Origin: Gammaproteobacteria bacterium
Lineage (GTDB): Bacteria; Pseudomonadota; Gammaproteobacteria; Steroidobacterales; Steroidobacteraceae
Length of the DNA: 64,000 bases
Direction of reading: 5' to 3'
Assembly: GCA_016707425.1 (NCBI GenBank)
Contig: JADJHU010000004.1
Location: forward strand, 115,255-179,254
A model generated the notes under the pieces. It ran no database searches and was not told the DNA's origin. It saw nothing but the letters and a program-made list of their open reading frames with translations. The first letter of the stretch is position 1. The number at the start of each line of letters is the position of its first letter. This document shows, piece after piece, positions 8,989 through 18,131 of this stretch. The position numbers were made by a program, and so were the translations under genes.

Positions 8989-9827
8989 CACACCATCGCT
9001 CCGGTGCATACACGCTCGCCGTGGGCATATACATTGAAGGCGCCGTCGCGCAGGAAAGCCACCAGCGTCATGCCCGCATCGCGCGCCAGATCGACCGCGA
9101 GACTCGAGGGGGCACCGATCGCCGCCACCAGGGGCACGCCGGCCGCAGCAGCCTTCTGCACGAGTTCGAAGCTTGCGCGCCCCGACAGGAGCAGCAGGGA
9201 ATCCGCGAGCGGCAGCGCATCAGCAGCCAGACGGGCCCCGACGAGCTTGTCGAGCGCATTGTGGCGCCCCACGTCTTCGTAGATCGCCCCGAGGTGCCCC
9301 GTGCGATCGAAGAGCCCAACGGCATGCAGCCCGCCGGTCGCGGCAAAGGCGCCCTGCGCTGCCCGCAGCCTTGCCGGCAGCTCGTGCAGCACAGGCACGT
9401 CCACGCGCCAGGTCGCCTCGACGCGTCGGACCCGCACCTGGCTCGTGATCGTCCCGGTTGAGGTCTTCCCGCACAGTCCGCAGCTGGAGGTGATGCAGAA
9501 GTGGCGCTCGAAGCGTGCCGGATCAAACCGGACATCCGCACGCAGGTCCACGCGCACCACATTGCCGCTCGCGCCACAATGGCGCACGCGGCGGACCTCG
9601 CGCCAGTCGCTGATCACGCCTTCGCTGTAGAGAAAGCCGAGCACGAGCTCCGCGTCGTGGCCGGGCGTGCGCATGGTGACGGAGATCGGCTGGTCTGCGC
9701 CCTCGTCGCCCGCCCGCCGGATGCGGATCTCGAGAGGCTCTTCTACAGCCACCCTGTCGTCCTGGCGCAGGCGCGCACCCGCACTGACCTTCTCGATCGA
9801 CACCGGCTGCGTGGCCAGCGCGTCCAT
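8988..9827 (-). CDS. fdhD: Formate dehydrogenase accessory sulfurtransferase FdhD
   Basis: A 279-residue protein of the FdhD family, which transfers sulfur from a cysteine desulfurase to the bis-MGD cofactor and is needed for active formate dehydrogenase. The hallmark cysteine loop is present (CITSSCGLCGK), as are DVGRHNALDKLVGA and LLLSGRASFELVQKA. I set the start at MDALATQP; the frame is open further upstream. It is the first gene of the fds operon here, and its upstream region (9828-10045) is shared with the divergent malic enzyme gene. Confidence 0.93.
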   Translation of the reverse strand: MDALATQPVSIEKVSAGARLRQDDRVAVEEPLEIRIRRAGDEGADQPISVTMRTPGHDAELVLGFLYSEGVISDWREVRRVRHCGASGNVVRVDLRADVRFDPARFERHFCITSSCGLCGKTSTGTITSQVRVRRVEATWRVDVPVLHELPARLRAAQGAFAATGGLHAVGLFDRTGHLGAIYEDVGRHNALDKLVGARLAADALPLADSLLLLSGRASFELVQKAAAAGVPLVAAIGAPSSLAVDLARDAGMTLVAFLRDGAFNVYAHGERVCTGAMV

Positions 9828-10045
9828 CTGTCCTCCATCGGCGGCCTGCCGGTCCCAGGCAGGCCGCAAGACAGCACGCTAACCCGCGCGCGACCGCGAA
9901 GTCCACGCCTTCGGCAGGGACTCATGGCGCGACAGCAGCCTGCAGCCGGGGACGTCAGCCGCGCAATCCGGGACGGTCAGGGGATTCCGGGTCAAGCCCC
10001 TCGCTCACCGACCGCTTTTGCGGCATATTCACGCCAGTCACAGAG
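9828..10045. other. Divergent intergenic region between fdhD and maeA
   Basis: A 218-bp gap between the divergently read formate dehydrogenase operon and malic enzyme gene. It must hold both promoters. I could not pick out a convincing -35/-10 pair, riboswitch or clear operator palindrome on either strand. Confidence 0.5.
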
Positions 10046-11803
10046 ATGCCCATGTCACACGCAAAGTCCGCACCAAGCCAGCCGTCCGCAGCCTCCCGGT
10101 CCGAACCCTCTCTGCCCGCCGACGCCGTCTGCTTCCGCCGCGTCGGCGCCAATTACGTCGTCGAAACACGCCGCCGCGGGCTCGACGTCTATCGCGAACC
10201 GCTCCTGAACAAAGGCTCGGCCTTCACGCTCGCCGAGCGGCGGGCTCTCGGTCTCGAGGCCCTGTTGCCCGGCACGCCCAAGAGCATGGCGCAGCAGGTA
10301 CAGCGCGTCCACGCGCAGCTGCGGCTTCGCAGCGCACCGATCGACCAGTATCTCGAGCTGAGTGCACTGCAGGACCGCAACGAGCACCTGTTCTACCGCG
10401 TCCTGCGCGATCATCTCGCCGAGCTGATGCCGATCGTCTACACCCCGACGGTTGGCGAGGCCACGCAGCGCTTCAGCGAGCTCTTCCGGCGCGGTCGCGG
10501 CGTGTGGCTGAACCCGGGTCACCGGGGTCGCATCCGGGAGGTACTCGCCCAGTCCCTGCGCCCCGACGTGCGGCTGATCGTTGCCACCGACAACGAATCG
10601 ATACTCGGTATCGGCGACCAGGGGGCCGGCGGCATGGCCATCGCCATCGGCAAGCTGACGCTCTATTGCGCGACTGCGGGGATCCATCCCTCACACACGC
10701 TGCCGATCAGCCTGGATGTCGGCACCGACAACCCCGCGCTGCTGGAGTCGCCCGACTACCTGGGCTGGTGTCAGCCGCGGCTGCGCGGCGATGCCTACTT
10801 CGACTTCCTCGATGAATTCGTGGCGGCCATCCAGGAGCTGTATCCGCGGGCCCTGCTGCAATGGGAAGACCTGCGCAACGATATCGCGCTGCGCGTCCTC
10901 GACCGGTATCACAAGGTCCTGCCTTCGTTCAACGACGACATCGAGGGCACCGGCGCCGTGACCGTCGCCGGTGTGCTGAGTGCGGCGCGCGTCAGCGGTA
11001 CGCTCATTCGCGACCAGCGATTCGTGATCTTCGGCGGAGGCGCTGCCGGTCTGGGGATTGCCCGGCAGCTGCGGGAACTCCTGGTGGTCGAAGGCTGCCC
11101 TCCCGAAGAGGCACGAGCCCGCATCGCGGTGCTCGACAGCCGCGGCCTGATCGCGGAGCACGCGCCCCCGGGCGCGGCCTACAAGCTCGACCTTGCGCTG
11201 CCGGCCGCCGCTCTGGCTCATTACAGGCTGGCCGCCGGTGCCGGGCTCGCGGAAGTGGTCGGGCGCTTCCAGCCACATGCCCTGATCGGTACCAGTGGGG
11301 TGCCGGGTGCCTTCGCCGAGGATCTGGTGACCGGGCTCTGCCGCGCACATGCGCGACCGCTCATCCTGCCACTCTCGAACCCGACCTCACTCTGTGAGGC
11401 GAGTCCGGCCAATCTCCTCCGCTGGAGCCGCGGGCAGGCCATCGTGGCCACCGGCAGCCCTTTCGAGCCGGTGGTCTACGAGGGGCGCACGCGGCCCATC
11501 GGGCAGGGCAACAACGTCTTCATCTTCCCCGGCCTCGGACTGGGGGCTATCGCTTCACAGGCCCCGACCGTCACCGCACCGATGTTCTACGCCGCGGCCC
11601 GCGCGCTGGCGACCGCAGTGAGCGAGTCCGAGCTCGCAGAGGGGCTGATCTACCCGCGCATCGGGCGGCTGCCGGATGTGGCACAGAGCGTGGCTGCGGA
11701 GGTGGCGAAGATCGGCGCGCGCACCACCGGCGTCGACGCCCAGGCCGAACTCCAGAAACTGCGCTGGGAGCCCGCTTATCCGGAGATCCGCGCGGTTGGC
11801 TAG
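10046..11803 (+). CDS. maeA: NAD-dependent malic enzyme
   Basis: A 585-residue enzyme that decarboxylates malate oxidatively to pyruvate with NAD+. Seen: the malic N-domain with LMPIVYTPTVGEATQRFS, the metal/substrate region DNESILGIGDQGAGGMAIAIGK, FNDDIEGTGAVTVAG before the Rossmann domain, FGGGAAGLGIA for nucleotide binding, and PLSNPTS near the C-terminus. Length suits the large SfcA/MaeA form. The first residues (two Met, 10046 or 10052) are variable, so the exact start is uncertain by two codons. An AraC-type regulator follows 31 bp downstream. Confidence 0.94.
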   Translation: MPMSHAKSAPSQPSAASRSEPSLPADAVCFRRVGANYVVETRRRGLDVYREPLLNKGSAFTLAERRALGLEALLPGTPKSMAQQVQRVHAQLRLRSAPIDQYLELSALQDRNEHLFYRVLRDHLAELMPIVYTPTVGEATQRFSELFRRGRGVWLNPGHRGRIREVLAQSLRPDVRLIVATDNESILGIGDQGAGGMAIAIGKLTLYCATAGIHPSHTLPISLDVGTDNPALLESPDYLGWCQPRLRGDAYFDFLDEFVAAIQELYPRALLQWEDLRNDIALRVLDRYHKVLPSFNDDIEGTGAVTVAGVLSAARVSGTLIRDQRFVIFGGGAAGLGIARQLRELLVVEGCPPEEARARIAVLDSRGLIAEHAPPGAAYKLDLALPAAALAHYRLAAGAGLAEVVGRFQPHALIGTSGVPGAFAEDLVTGLCRAHARPLILPLSNPTSLCEASPANLLRWSRGQAIVATGSPFEPVVYEGRTRPIGQGNNVFIFPGLGLGAIASQAPTVTAPMFYAAARALATAVSESELAEGLIYPRIGRLPDVAQSVAAEVAKIGARTTGVDAQAELQKLRWEPAYPEIRAVG

Positions 11804-11834
11804 TACTGCTGCCGGCCTTGAAGCGGACGTCTTG

Positions 11835-12851
11835 ATGACCGGGCTGAAGGCCACCAGCAAACTGGCGTTTTACCTCTCGAGGATGCGGAGCCGGGGATTC
11901 GCCCCGGCACAGGTGCTCGCAGGGACCGGTCTCATGGCCCAGGTCTCGGGCAATGATGAATTGCGCCCACGCCCGGAAGAGTATCGGCAGATCATCCTCA
12001 ACATGATCGAGCTGACCGGGGACTCCTGCCTCGGCATTGCGCTCGGTCAGGAGTTCAAGATCAGCTACCTGGGCGTGCTCGGCTACGCCGCCCTCAGCGC
12101 CTCGACCCTCGAGCAGTCGCGGGACGTATACACCAATTACCGCACACTCAACGAGCACATCTTCACGACCGCCAATCACCTCGAGAAGGGCCGCTGGTTC
12201 TCCGAAATCCGCGACACTTTCCTGCTTGGCGGTGTGGTCCGCTTCGCGGTCGAGGAATTCGTCAGTCAGACGATCGAGCTCGCGTCGAGTCTCACGAACC
12301 GGTCATTCCCTGTCCTCGAGCTGCATGTGACCTACCCGCAGCCCGCGGATCTCACGCGCTACCAGGCGCGGTTTGCCTGCCCTCTGTACTTCAATCAGCC
12401 CCGCAACATCGTCGTCTGGGACATCGAGCGGCTGCGCGATCCGATCAGCCTGGCGAATGAAGGGGTGTTCCGGCTCTGCGAGCAGCAGCTGCGGCTGCTC
12501 GCTTCGAAGCGTGAACAGGGCAGGCTCCTTTCGACCCGCATCAGAAATTATCTCGTCAGCAATCCCGGAGAATTTCCGACACTCGAGATGATCGCCGGGC
12601 GTCTCCACATGGGCTCGCGAACGCTCCGCCGCCGGCTCGCCAGCGAGGACATCACCTACCAGCAGATCGTCGAGGACACACGCCAGCAGCTCGCAATCCA
12701 GTACCTGCAGTACACCTCGCTCACACCGAAGGAGATCGGCTATCTGCTCGGCTACAGCAGCGTCAGCAACTTCCGCCGCGCCTTCAAGGTCTGGACCGGA
12801 AAGAAGCTCACCGACTTTCGCAGCGGCCGCGCTGCGGCTGTCAGCCACTGA
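11835..12851 (+). CDS. AraC family transcriptional regulator with OruR-type N-terminal domain
   Basis: A 338-residue regulator. The N-terminal two-thirds resembles the arabinose-binding-like sensor domain of the OruR/ArgR-type AraC proteins (for instance FLLGGVVRFAVEEFVSQTIE). The C-terminal HTH pair is clear: LEMIAGRLHMGSRTLRRRL and the second helix-turn-helix GYLLGYSSVSNFRRAFKVWTG. Start taken at ATG 11835 (MTGLKATSK); a TTG lies one codon upstream. It could control maeA or the divergent catabolic genes; its effector is unknown. Confidence 0.9.
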   Translation: MTGLKATSKLAFYLSRMRSRGFAPAQVLAGTGLMAQVSGNDELRPRPEEYRQIILNMIELTGDSCLGIALGQEFKISYLGVLGYAALSASTLEQSRDVYTNYRTLNEHIFTTANHLEKGRWFSEIRDTFLLGGVVRFAVEEFVSQTIELASSLTNRSFPVLELHVTYPQPADLTRYQARFACPLYFNQPRNIVVWDIERLRDPISLANEGVFRLCEQQLRLLASKREQGRLLSTRIRNYLVSNPGEFPTLEMIAGRLHMGSRTLRRRLASEDITYQQIVEDTRQQLAIQYLQYTSLTPKEIGYLLGYSSVSNFRRAFKVWTGKKLTDFRSGRAAAVSH

Positions 12852-12866
12852 GCGCCGTGCCGGCGC
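12852..12866. terminator. Short hairpin between convergent genes
   Basis: A perfect 6-bp GC stem (gcgccg / cggcgc) with a 3-nt loop sits directly after the AraC stop codon and before the convergent CoA-transferase stop. No T-run follows, so it is only a weak terminator candidate. Confidence 0.35.
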
Positions 12867-12879
12867 GTGCGGGCGTCTC

Positions 12880-14146
12880 TCAGTCTCCGCTGGCGGTCCT
12901 GCGCGTCCCGCGCTCCTTGCGCTGGCGCTCAAGTTCCGGCGTGTCCGCCGCGAGTCCGTCTGAGATCAGCGCATCGACCTCGCGCTCGCCGTATCCGAGC
13001 TCGGCCAGCAGCTCCCGCGTGTGCTCGCCCTGCATGGGAGGATGCCTGCGCACCTCGCAGGGCGTGCCGTAGAAGCGGATCGGCACGCCCGTTACATCCA
13101 GCGTCCCGAGTACCGGGTGGTCGACCGACACGATCATGCGGTTGTGCAGAATCTGCGGATCCTTGACGACATCCTCGACCTCGTTGATCGGCGCCGTGAG
13201 CACATCCGCGGCAACGAGCTTCTCGACCAGTTCCTCGCGCGTGAACTGCCGGGTGCGTGCCGCAATCTCCCGGTCGAGTTCGTCCTCGTTGGCGAGCCGC
13301 GCATGAATATCGTGGAAGCGCGGATCCTGATCCCAGTCGGTGCCGAGCGCGCGGCAGACCTTGCCGAAGAACTTTTCCCCCGGTGTCGTCATGACCACGT
13401 ACTTGCCATCGCGCGTGGGGTACACGCCTGATGGTGCGAAGTAGAGGCTGCGATTCCCCGTGCGTTTCGGCCGGTCACCCGTCGTCAGCCAGGTGCCGAT
13501 GGAGCTCGCCTGTGCATGCATCAGCGTATCGAGGAGCGAGATCTCGATGCGCTGGCCCTGCCCCGTGAGCTCACGCACGCGCAGCGCTGCTAGCGCAGCG
13601 TTGCTGACGAGGAGCGAAGTCATCACGTCCACGGCCGGGAAGCCGGTGCGCACCGGCTTCCCTGACGGTTCGCCATTGAGCGTCAGCACCCCTGTGTAGC
13701 CTTGGGCGAGGAAGTCGATGCCCGGACGCCCCGCGTAGGGCCCGTCGGGTCCGAACGCCGTGACGCGGATCCAGATGATGTCGGCCTTGTGGGTCTTCAC
13801 CTGCTCGTAATCGAGCCCCAGTCTGGACAGTGCCGGCTCGCGGATGTTCGTGATCAGGATGTCGGTCGTCCCGGCGAGCCGGCCGAACACCTCGCGCGCC
13901 TCGGGACGCTGCAGATCGAGCACGAGATCGCGCTTGCTGCGGTTGAGGCTGAGATAGGGTCCCCGCTCGGTCCCGCGCTTCGGGCCGAGGTGGCGGCTCT
14001 CGTCACCATAGTGGGATTCGACCTTGATCACGTCGGCGCCCATGTCGCCCAGGGATGGTGGCCCCGTAGGGGCCGGCGAGCATGGTCGAGAGATCGAGGA
14101 CGCGCAGGCCCGCGAGCGGACCGTTCTTCAGGGAGGCATTGCTCAT
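12880..14146 (-). CDS. CaiB/BaiF family III CoA-transferase (frameshifted near N-terminus)
   Basis: About 421 residues of a CoA-transferase moving CoA between carboxylic acids. The N-terminus MSNASLKNGPLAGLRVLDLS reads in one frame and the rest, from MGADVIKVESHYGDESR, in another. One extra G among 14052-14054 explains the break and its removal gives the usual family sequence. The catalytic Asp position appears in TGFPAVDVMTS. It is the last gene after the molybdenum hydroxylase genes on the same strand and starts 2 bp from the large-subunit stop. This suggests the hydroxylase works on, or prepares, a CoA-linked acid (inference). Confidence 0.88.
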
Positions 14147-14148
14147 GA

Positions 14149-16557
14149 TCAGGCTACCTGTTGCAGCAGCTGCCACAGCCGGCGCGGTGAGGCCGGCGTC
14201 TCGCGCACCTCGATGCCGAGCGGCGAGAGCGCGTCGTTGATGGCGCACATGATGGCTGCGGGTGTGGTGTGGATCGCGCCCTCGCCCGTTCCCTTGGCGC
14301 CGAGCGGAGATACCGGAGAAGGCGTCACGACGACGGCCTTCCGGCTCGACGGGACCTCGCCGATCGTCGGAATGAGGTAATCGACGAAGGTGGTCACGAG
14401 CGGCTGGGCAGACTCGCCGTAGACGTATTCCTCGAAGAGCGCCGCACCGACTCCCTGGGCGACTCCACCCTCGATCTGTCCGTCGACCGTGGCCGGGTTC
14501 AGGCGTGTACCGCAATCATCCACGATCCAGTACCCGAGAATGCTCGTCTGGCCGGTCTCGCGGTCCACTTCCACCATCACGAGGTGCGTGGCGTTTGCCG
14601 CCGTGAGATAGCTCTTGCAGCGGCCCTGCTCATCCGGCGCGGTGCGTCCCGGAGCGGTCCACACGTAGTTCGCCTCGGGACAGGGTTCCACGTCCGGAGG
14701 CAGCAGGTCGCTGCGTGCGAGCATGGTTCCGGCCACCTCAGCAAGGGTCATGCCCACCGCGGGATTCGCCTTGAGGCGCAACCGCCCGTCCATGAGCTCC
14801 ACCTGCTCCGGCGTGGTCTGCATCAGGTGCGCCACCACCCGGCAGAAGAGGACCTCGAGCTTGCGGCAGGCGCCGAGCACCGCGCCGGTGACCGAGACAC
14901 CCAGGCGGCTCCCGCCCTGACCGAAGTGCGGCAGCGCCACGTCGCTCGCTGCGGTGGCCACCCGTACCGCATGCATGTCCACACCGAGGTAGTCCGCCGC
15001 CACCTGCGCCGCCACGGTGAACTGGCCCTGCCCCTGCAGGTTGAAGCCCACGGCCACGGTGACGTTGCCGAGGATGTCCACAGCGACCTTCACGCCCTCG
15101 GGGACTCCCACCCCCGGGACTCCGACGGTCGCGTAGCAGTTCCAGTCGAAGACACCGGGTTCCACCGTGCTGACCACGCCGATGCCGATGAGGCGACCCG
15201 CCGCGCGCGCGCGCGCCTGCTCGGCGCGGAGTTTTGCATAGTCGGCGAGTGCCAGGGCCTTGTCGAGCACAACTTCGTACTGACCGCTGTCGTATTCGTT
15301 ACCACTCGGTACCACATACGGGAATTGCTCGGGTCGGATGTAATTCCGGCGTCGGAGCTCGGCCGGATCCATTCCGAGCTTGCGAGCTGCCATATCGACG
15401 AGGGATTCGAGCACGAAGTAGTGGGGCGGTGGCCCGTAGCCGCGAAAGGGGTACGTCGGTGCGCGGTTGGTCGCCACCAGCGTCAGGTCGTAGCGCGCCG
15501 CCTCGATGCGGTAGCAGCCCGTGAAGGCGGCCAGCGGCTTGGCCGCGGAGATGGTTCCGTAGCCCTCCGCTCCCGCGCCCTGATCGTCCAGGAGCTTGAC
15601 CTTGAGTCCGGTGATCGTGCCGTCGGCCCTGACTGCCAGCGCCGCTTCATAGTGACGATCCCATGACTGCCCCCCGCCCGCCAGCAGGTATTCGATGCGA
15701 TCCTCGATGTACTTGACGGGGCGCCCCTCGGCCTTCCGTGACAGGAGCGCCGCGATATCGGTGCCGCGCGGGCCGCCCTTGCCACCGAAGCCACCGCCCA
15801 TCGGCTGCGCGATGATGCGGATGCGGTTGGCCGGGAGGCGCAGCGTCGCCGAACGACCGAGCGCCATGAAGCGCGGCACCTGGTAGGACCCGTGGCAGGT
15901 GAGCGCATTCCCGGTGAGATCCCACTGGCAGATGCAGCCGAAGGTCTCGGTCGGATTCGCGCCGACCCGGTTCCAGCGGAAGGTATTGCTGACCACATGA
16001 TCGGCCTCGGCGAACATCCGGTCGACCTCGCCCCAGTCGTAGACGCGACTCTGGATGACGTTGCTGCCCTTCTCCTCGAAGACGAGCGAAGCACCGGGAG
16101 TCGTGGCCGCATGAGCATCGGGCACGCAGGGCAAGGGCTCGTACTCCACGCGGATCTGCTCGAGGGCGTCCTCCGCAAGGTAGCGGTTGCAGGCCGCCAC
16201 GGCCGCGACCGGTTCGCCCACGAAGCGCACCTTGTCCACCGCCATGCTGTAGCTGCCCCAGCCCTCCGGTGCCGTGACCGCAGGGTTGCACCATCGCCGG
16301 AGGTCCTCTCCCGTGAGCACCGCGGCGACGCCATCCATAGCCTCTGCTGCGCTCGTGTCGATGCGCAGGATGCGAGCATGCGGATGCGGGCTGCGCAGGA
16401 TGGCGCAGTGTAGCATCCCGGCCAGCGAGAGATTGTCGATGAACTCGGCCGTGCCCGTCACGAGCCCCGGATCCTCGAGACGCGTGACCTCCTTGCCGAC
16501 AAAGCGTGGCACGGAGACCGGGAGATCCTCGGGCAGCTTCAGCACCCCGCGCGCCAT
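14149..16557 (-). CDS. Molybdenum hydroxylase large subunit (xanthine oxidase family)
   Basis: An 802-residue molybdopterin subunit. Seen: RFVGKEVTRLEDPGLVTG at the N-terminus, GGGFGGKGG (Moco binding), LQGQGQ (cofactor dithiolene region) and GAKGTGEGA, which holds the catalytic Glu of this family. At the active-site loop where aerobic CO dehydrogenases have AYRCSFR (form I) or AYRGAGR (form II), this protein has YPFRGYGPP. It is therefore not a CO dehydrogenase by that criterion and more likely hydroxylates an organic substrate. The start overlaps the small-subunit stop by 1 bp (TAATG). The frame remains open upstream, but the overlap and the MARGVLKLP start fit best. Confidence 0.9.
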   Translation of the reverse strand: MARGVLKLPEDLPVSVPRFVGKEVTRLEDPGLVTGTAEFIDNLSLAGMLHCAILRSPHPHARILRIDTSAAEAMDGVAAVLTGEDLRRWCNPAVTAPEGWGSYSMAVDKVRFVGEPVAAVAACNRYLAEDALEQIRVEYEPLPCVPDAHAATTPGASLVFEEKGSNVIQSRVYDWGEVDRMFAEADHVVSNTFRWNRVGANPTETFGCICQWDLTGNALTCHGSYQVPRFMALGRSATLRLPANRIRIIAQPMGGGFGGKGGPRGTDIAALLSRKAEGRPVKYIEDRIEYLLAGGGQSWDRHYEAALAVRADGTITGLKVKLLDDQGAGAEGYGTISAAKPLAAFTGCYRIEAARYDLTLVATNRAPTYPFRGYGPPPHYFVLESLVDMAARKLGMDPAELRRRNYIRPEQFPYVVPSGNEYDSGQYEVVLDKALALADYAKLRAEQARARAAGRLIGIGVVSTVEPGVFDWNCYATVGVPGVGVPEGVKVAVDILGNVTVAVGFNLQGQGQFTVAAQVAADYLGVDMHAVRVATAASDVALPHFGQGGSRLGVSVTGAVLGACRKLEVLFCRVVAHLMQTTPEQVELMDGRLRLKANPAVGMTLAEVAGTMLARSDLLPPDVEPCPEANYVWTAPGRTAPDEQGRCKSYLTAANATHLVMVEVDRETGQTSILGYWIVDDCGTRLNPATVDGQIEGGVAQGVGAALFEEYVYGESAQPLVTTFVDYLIPTIGEVPSSRKAVVVTPSPVSPLGAKGTGEGAIHTTPAAIMCAINDALSPLGIEVRETPASPRRLWQLLQQVA

Positions 16558-17051
16558 TACGCCTCCCGCCCCTCGCGCAGCCGCCGCGCCGCAAGCCGCA
16601 CCGAAGCCAGGATGCTCTGGTAGCCCGTGCATCGGCAGAGGTTGCCGTCGAGTGCCCGTTTGATCTCCTCGTCACTCGGATCCGGGTTCTCGCGCAGCAG
16701 CTCCACCGTCGTCATGATGAACCCCGGCGTGCAGAAGCCGCACTGCAGACCATGGGCGTCGACGAAGGCCTGCTGGATCGGGTGCAGCGCGCCGGTCGAC
16801 GGATCTCGCAGGCTCTCGATCGTGGTCACTTCCGCACCGTCGACCTGGACGGCCAGCGTCAGACAGGAGCGGCCCGAGCGTCCGTCGATCAGCACGGTGC
16901 ACAGCCCGCAGATGCCGTGCTCGCAACCCACGTGGGTGCCCCCAAGGTGCAGTTCGTGGCGCAGGAAGTCGACGAGGGTGAGCCGGGGTTCGACCCAGCG
17001 CTCGTAACGGCGGCCATTGACGGTCACGCAGACTCGTTGTTTGTCAGTCAT
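16557..17051 (-). CDS. Molybdenum hydroxylase small subunit, 2 x [2Fe-2S]
   Basis: A 164-residue iron-sulfur subunit. The plant-type 2Fe-2S motif CEHGICGLCTVLIDG is near residue 45 and the second cluster motifs are CGFCTPG and CRCTGY near 105 and 140. It relays electrons from the Mo site to the FAD subunit. The start MTDKQRVCVTVNGRRYE is clear. A 14-bp gap separates it from the FAD-subunit gene. Confidence 0.93.
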   Translation of the reverse strand: MTDKQRVCVTVNGRRYERWVEPRLTLVDFLRHELHLGGTHVGCEHGICGLCTVLIDGRSGRSCLTLAVQVDGAEVTTIESLRDPSTGALHPIQQAFVDAHGLQCGFCTPGFIMTTVELLRENPDPSDEEIKRALDGNLCRCTGYQSILASVRLAARRLREGREA

Positions 17052-17065
17052 CGCAATCTCCAGAA

Positions 17066-17941
17066 TCAGACCGCCCGCGAGGCCGCCTCGGCAAGGCAGC
17101 GTTTCGCGAGCACCTCGACCAGCTGGCGGCGGTATTCGGACGAGGCATGCACGCAGCTCATCGGCTCCTCGAGATTCCCGGCGCCAGCCGCCGCGGCCCG
17201 CGCGAAATTCGCCGCTTCGGGACGCTGCCCCTCGAGAAGTTCTTCCGCCGCCCTCAGACGCACGGCCGTGGCATTGACGCCAAAGGCGGCGAGCCGGACA
17301 CCCGTGCAGGCGCCGCGCACCAGCCGCAGCGTCGCGGCGACACCCGCGAGTGCGAGATCGCCCTGCCGGCGGGCCATTTCCTGAATCGCCCAGCCCGTGC
17401 CGCGAGTCCATGCAGGCAGTCGAACCTCGGTGAGGACCTCGGTCGCCTCGAGGCTGGTCGTCATGTAGGTCACGAAGAAGTCGGCGGCCGGGATGGTCCG
17501 CTCGCCGGCCGGACCGACCGCCTTGAGCTCCATGTCGAGCACGAGCGCGACGGCCGGGTACTCCGAGGCAGGATCGGCGTGCGCGAAAGAGCCGCCCACG
17601 GTCCCGCGGTTGCGGACCCCGACGTGGCCGACGAGCTCCGTGGCGGCGTGGAAGAGCGGTTGTGTCTCCCGTACGAGGGCCGACTGCTCGGCGGCACGTT
17701 TCGGGGTCATCGCCCCGATCGTCAGGGTGCCGCCCTCGGCGCGGATGTAGTCCAGGCTGCGCAGCCGACGCAGGTCCACCAGCACCTCCGGACGCGCGAC
17801 CCGCATGGCGAGCATCGGCATGAGGCTCTGGCCCCCGGCCAGGATCTTGGCATCGACGCCATCGCTCTCGAAGCGTTGCAGGAGAGTAATCGCCTCCGGA
17901 AGTGTCTCCGGGGCGTGATACGCGAATGGCGCGGGCTTCAT
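17066..17941 (-). CDS. Molybdenum hydroxylase FAD-binding medium subunit
   Basis: A 291-residue CoxM-like flavin subunit, first gene of the medium-small-large-CoA-transferase operon. FAD motifs are visible: AGGQSLMPMLAMR near 36 and NRGTVGGSFAHADPASEYP near 115. It delivers electrons onward, possibly to the EtfB or a quinone; the acceptor is not shown by the sequence. The CoxG-like gene at 20330 may belong functionally with it. Confidence 0.93.
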   Translation of the reverse strand: MKPAPFAYHAPETLPEAITLLQRFESDGVDAKILAGGQSLMPMLAMRVARPEVLVDLRRLRSLDYIRAEGGTLTIGAMTPKRAAEQSALVRETQPLFHAATELVGHVGVRNRGTVGGSFAHADPASEYPAVALVLDMELKAVGPAGERTIPAADFFVTYMTTSLEATEVLTEVRLPAWTRGTGWAIQEMARRQGDLALAGVAATLRLVRGACTGVRLAAFGVNATAVRLRAAEELLEGQRPEAANFARAAAAGAGNLEEPMSCVHASSEYRRQLVEVLAKRCLAEAASRAV

Positions 17942-18131
17942 TGCGGCTTTCCCATCGTTGCACCGATTGTGAAGGGATGCAGAGAGGCCATATTATCGCG
18001 ATCTGCGACCCGGGCAGGCGGAATCGGATGCGGACGGAGCCGTTTCAATCGGGGTCACGAGGAGGCTTTGGGCGTTCTCTTTGCCGGCTTCAGGCGATAG
18101 AGTGGCGCGGGATCTCACTGGAAGGATGGAC
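17942..18131. other. Divergent promoter region, Mo hydroxylase operon / nitronate monooxygenase-like gene
   Basis: A 190-bp gap between divergently read operons. On the minus strand a gataat hexamer lies near 18000 but without a good -35. The only firm site is the SD-like ggaagga at 18120-18126, which sets the start of the rightward gene at ATG 18132. Confidence 0.4.

Noticed and set aside
14149..17941. Aerobic carbon monoxide dehydrogenase (CoxMSL)
   Set aside because: Gene order and a CoxG-like neighbour fit, but the large subunit lacks both AYRCSFR and AYRGAGR active-site loops.
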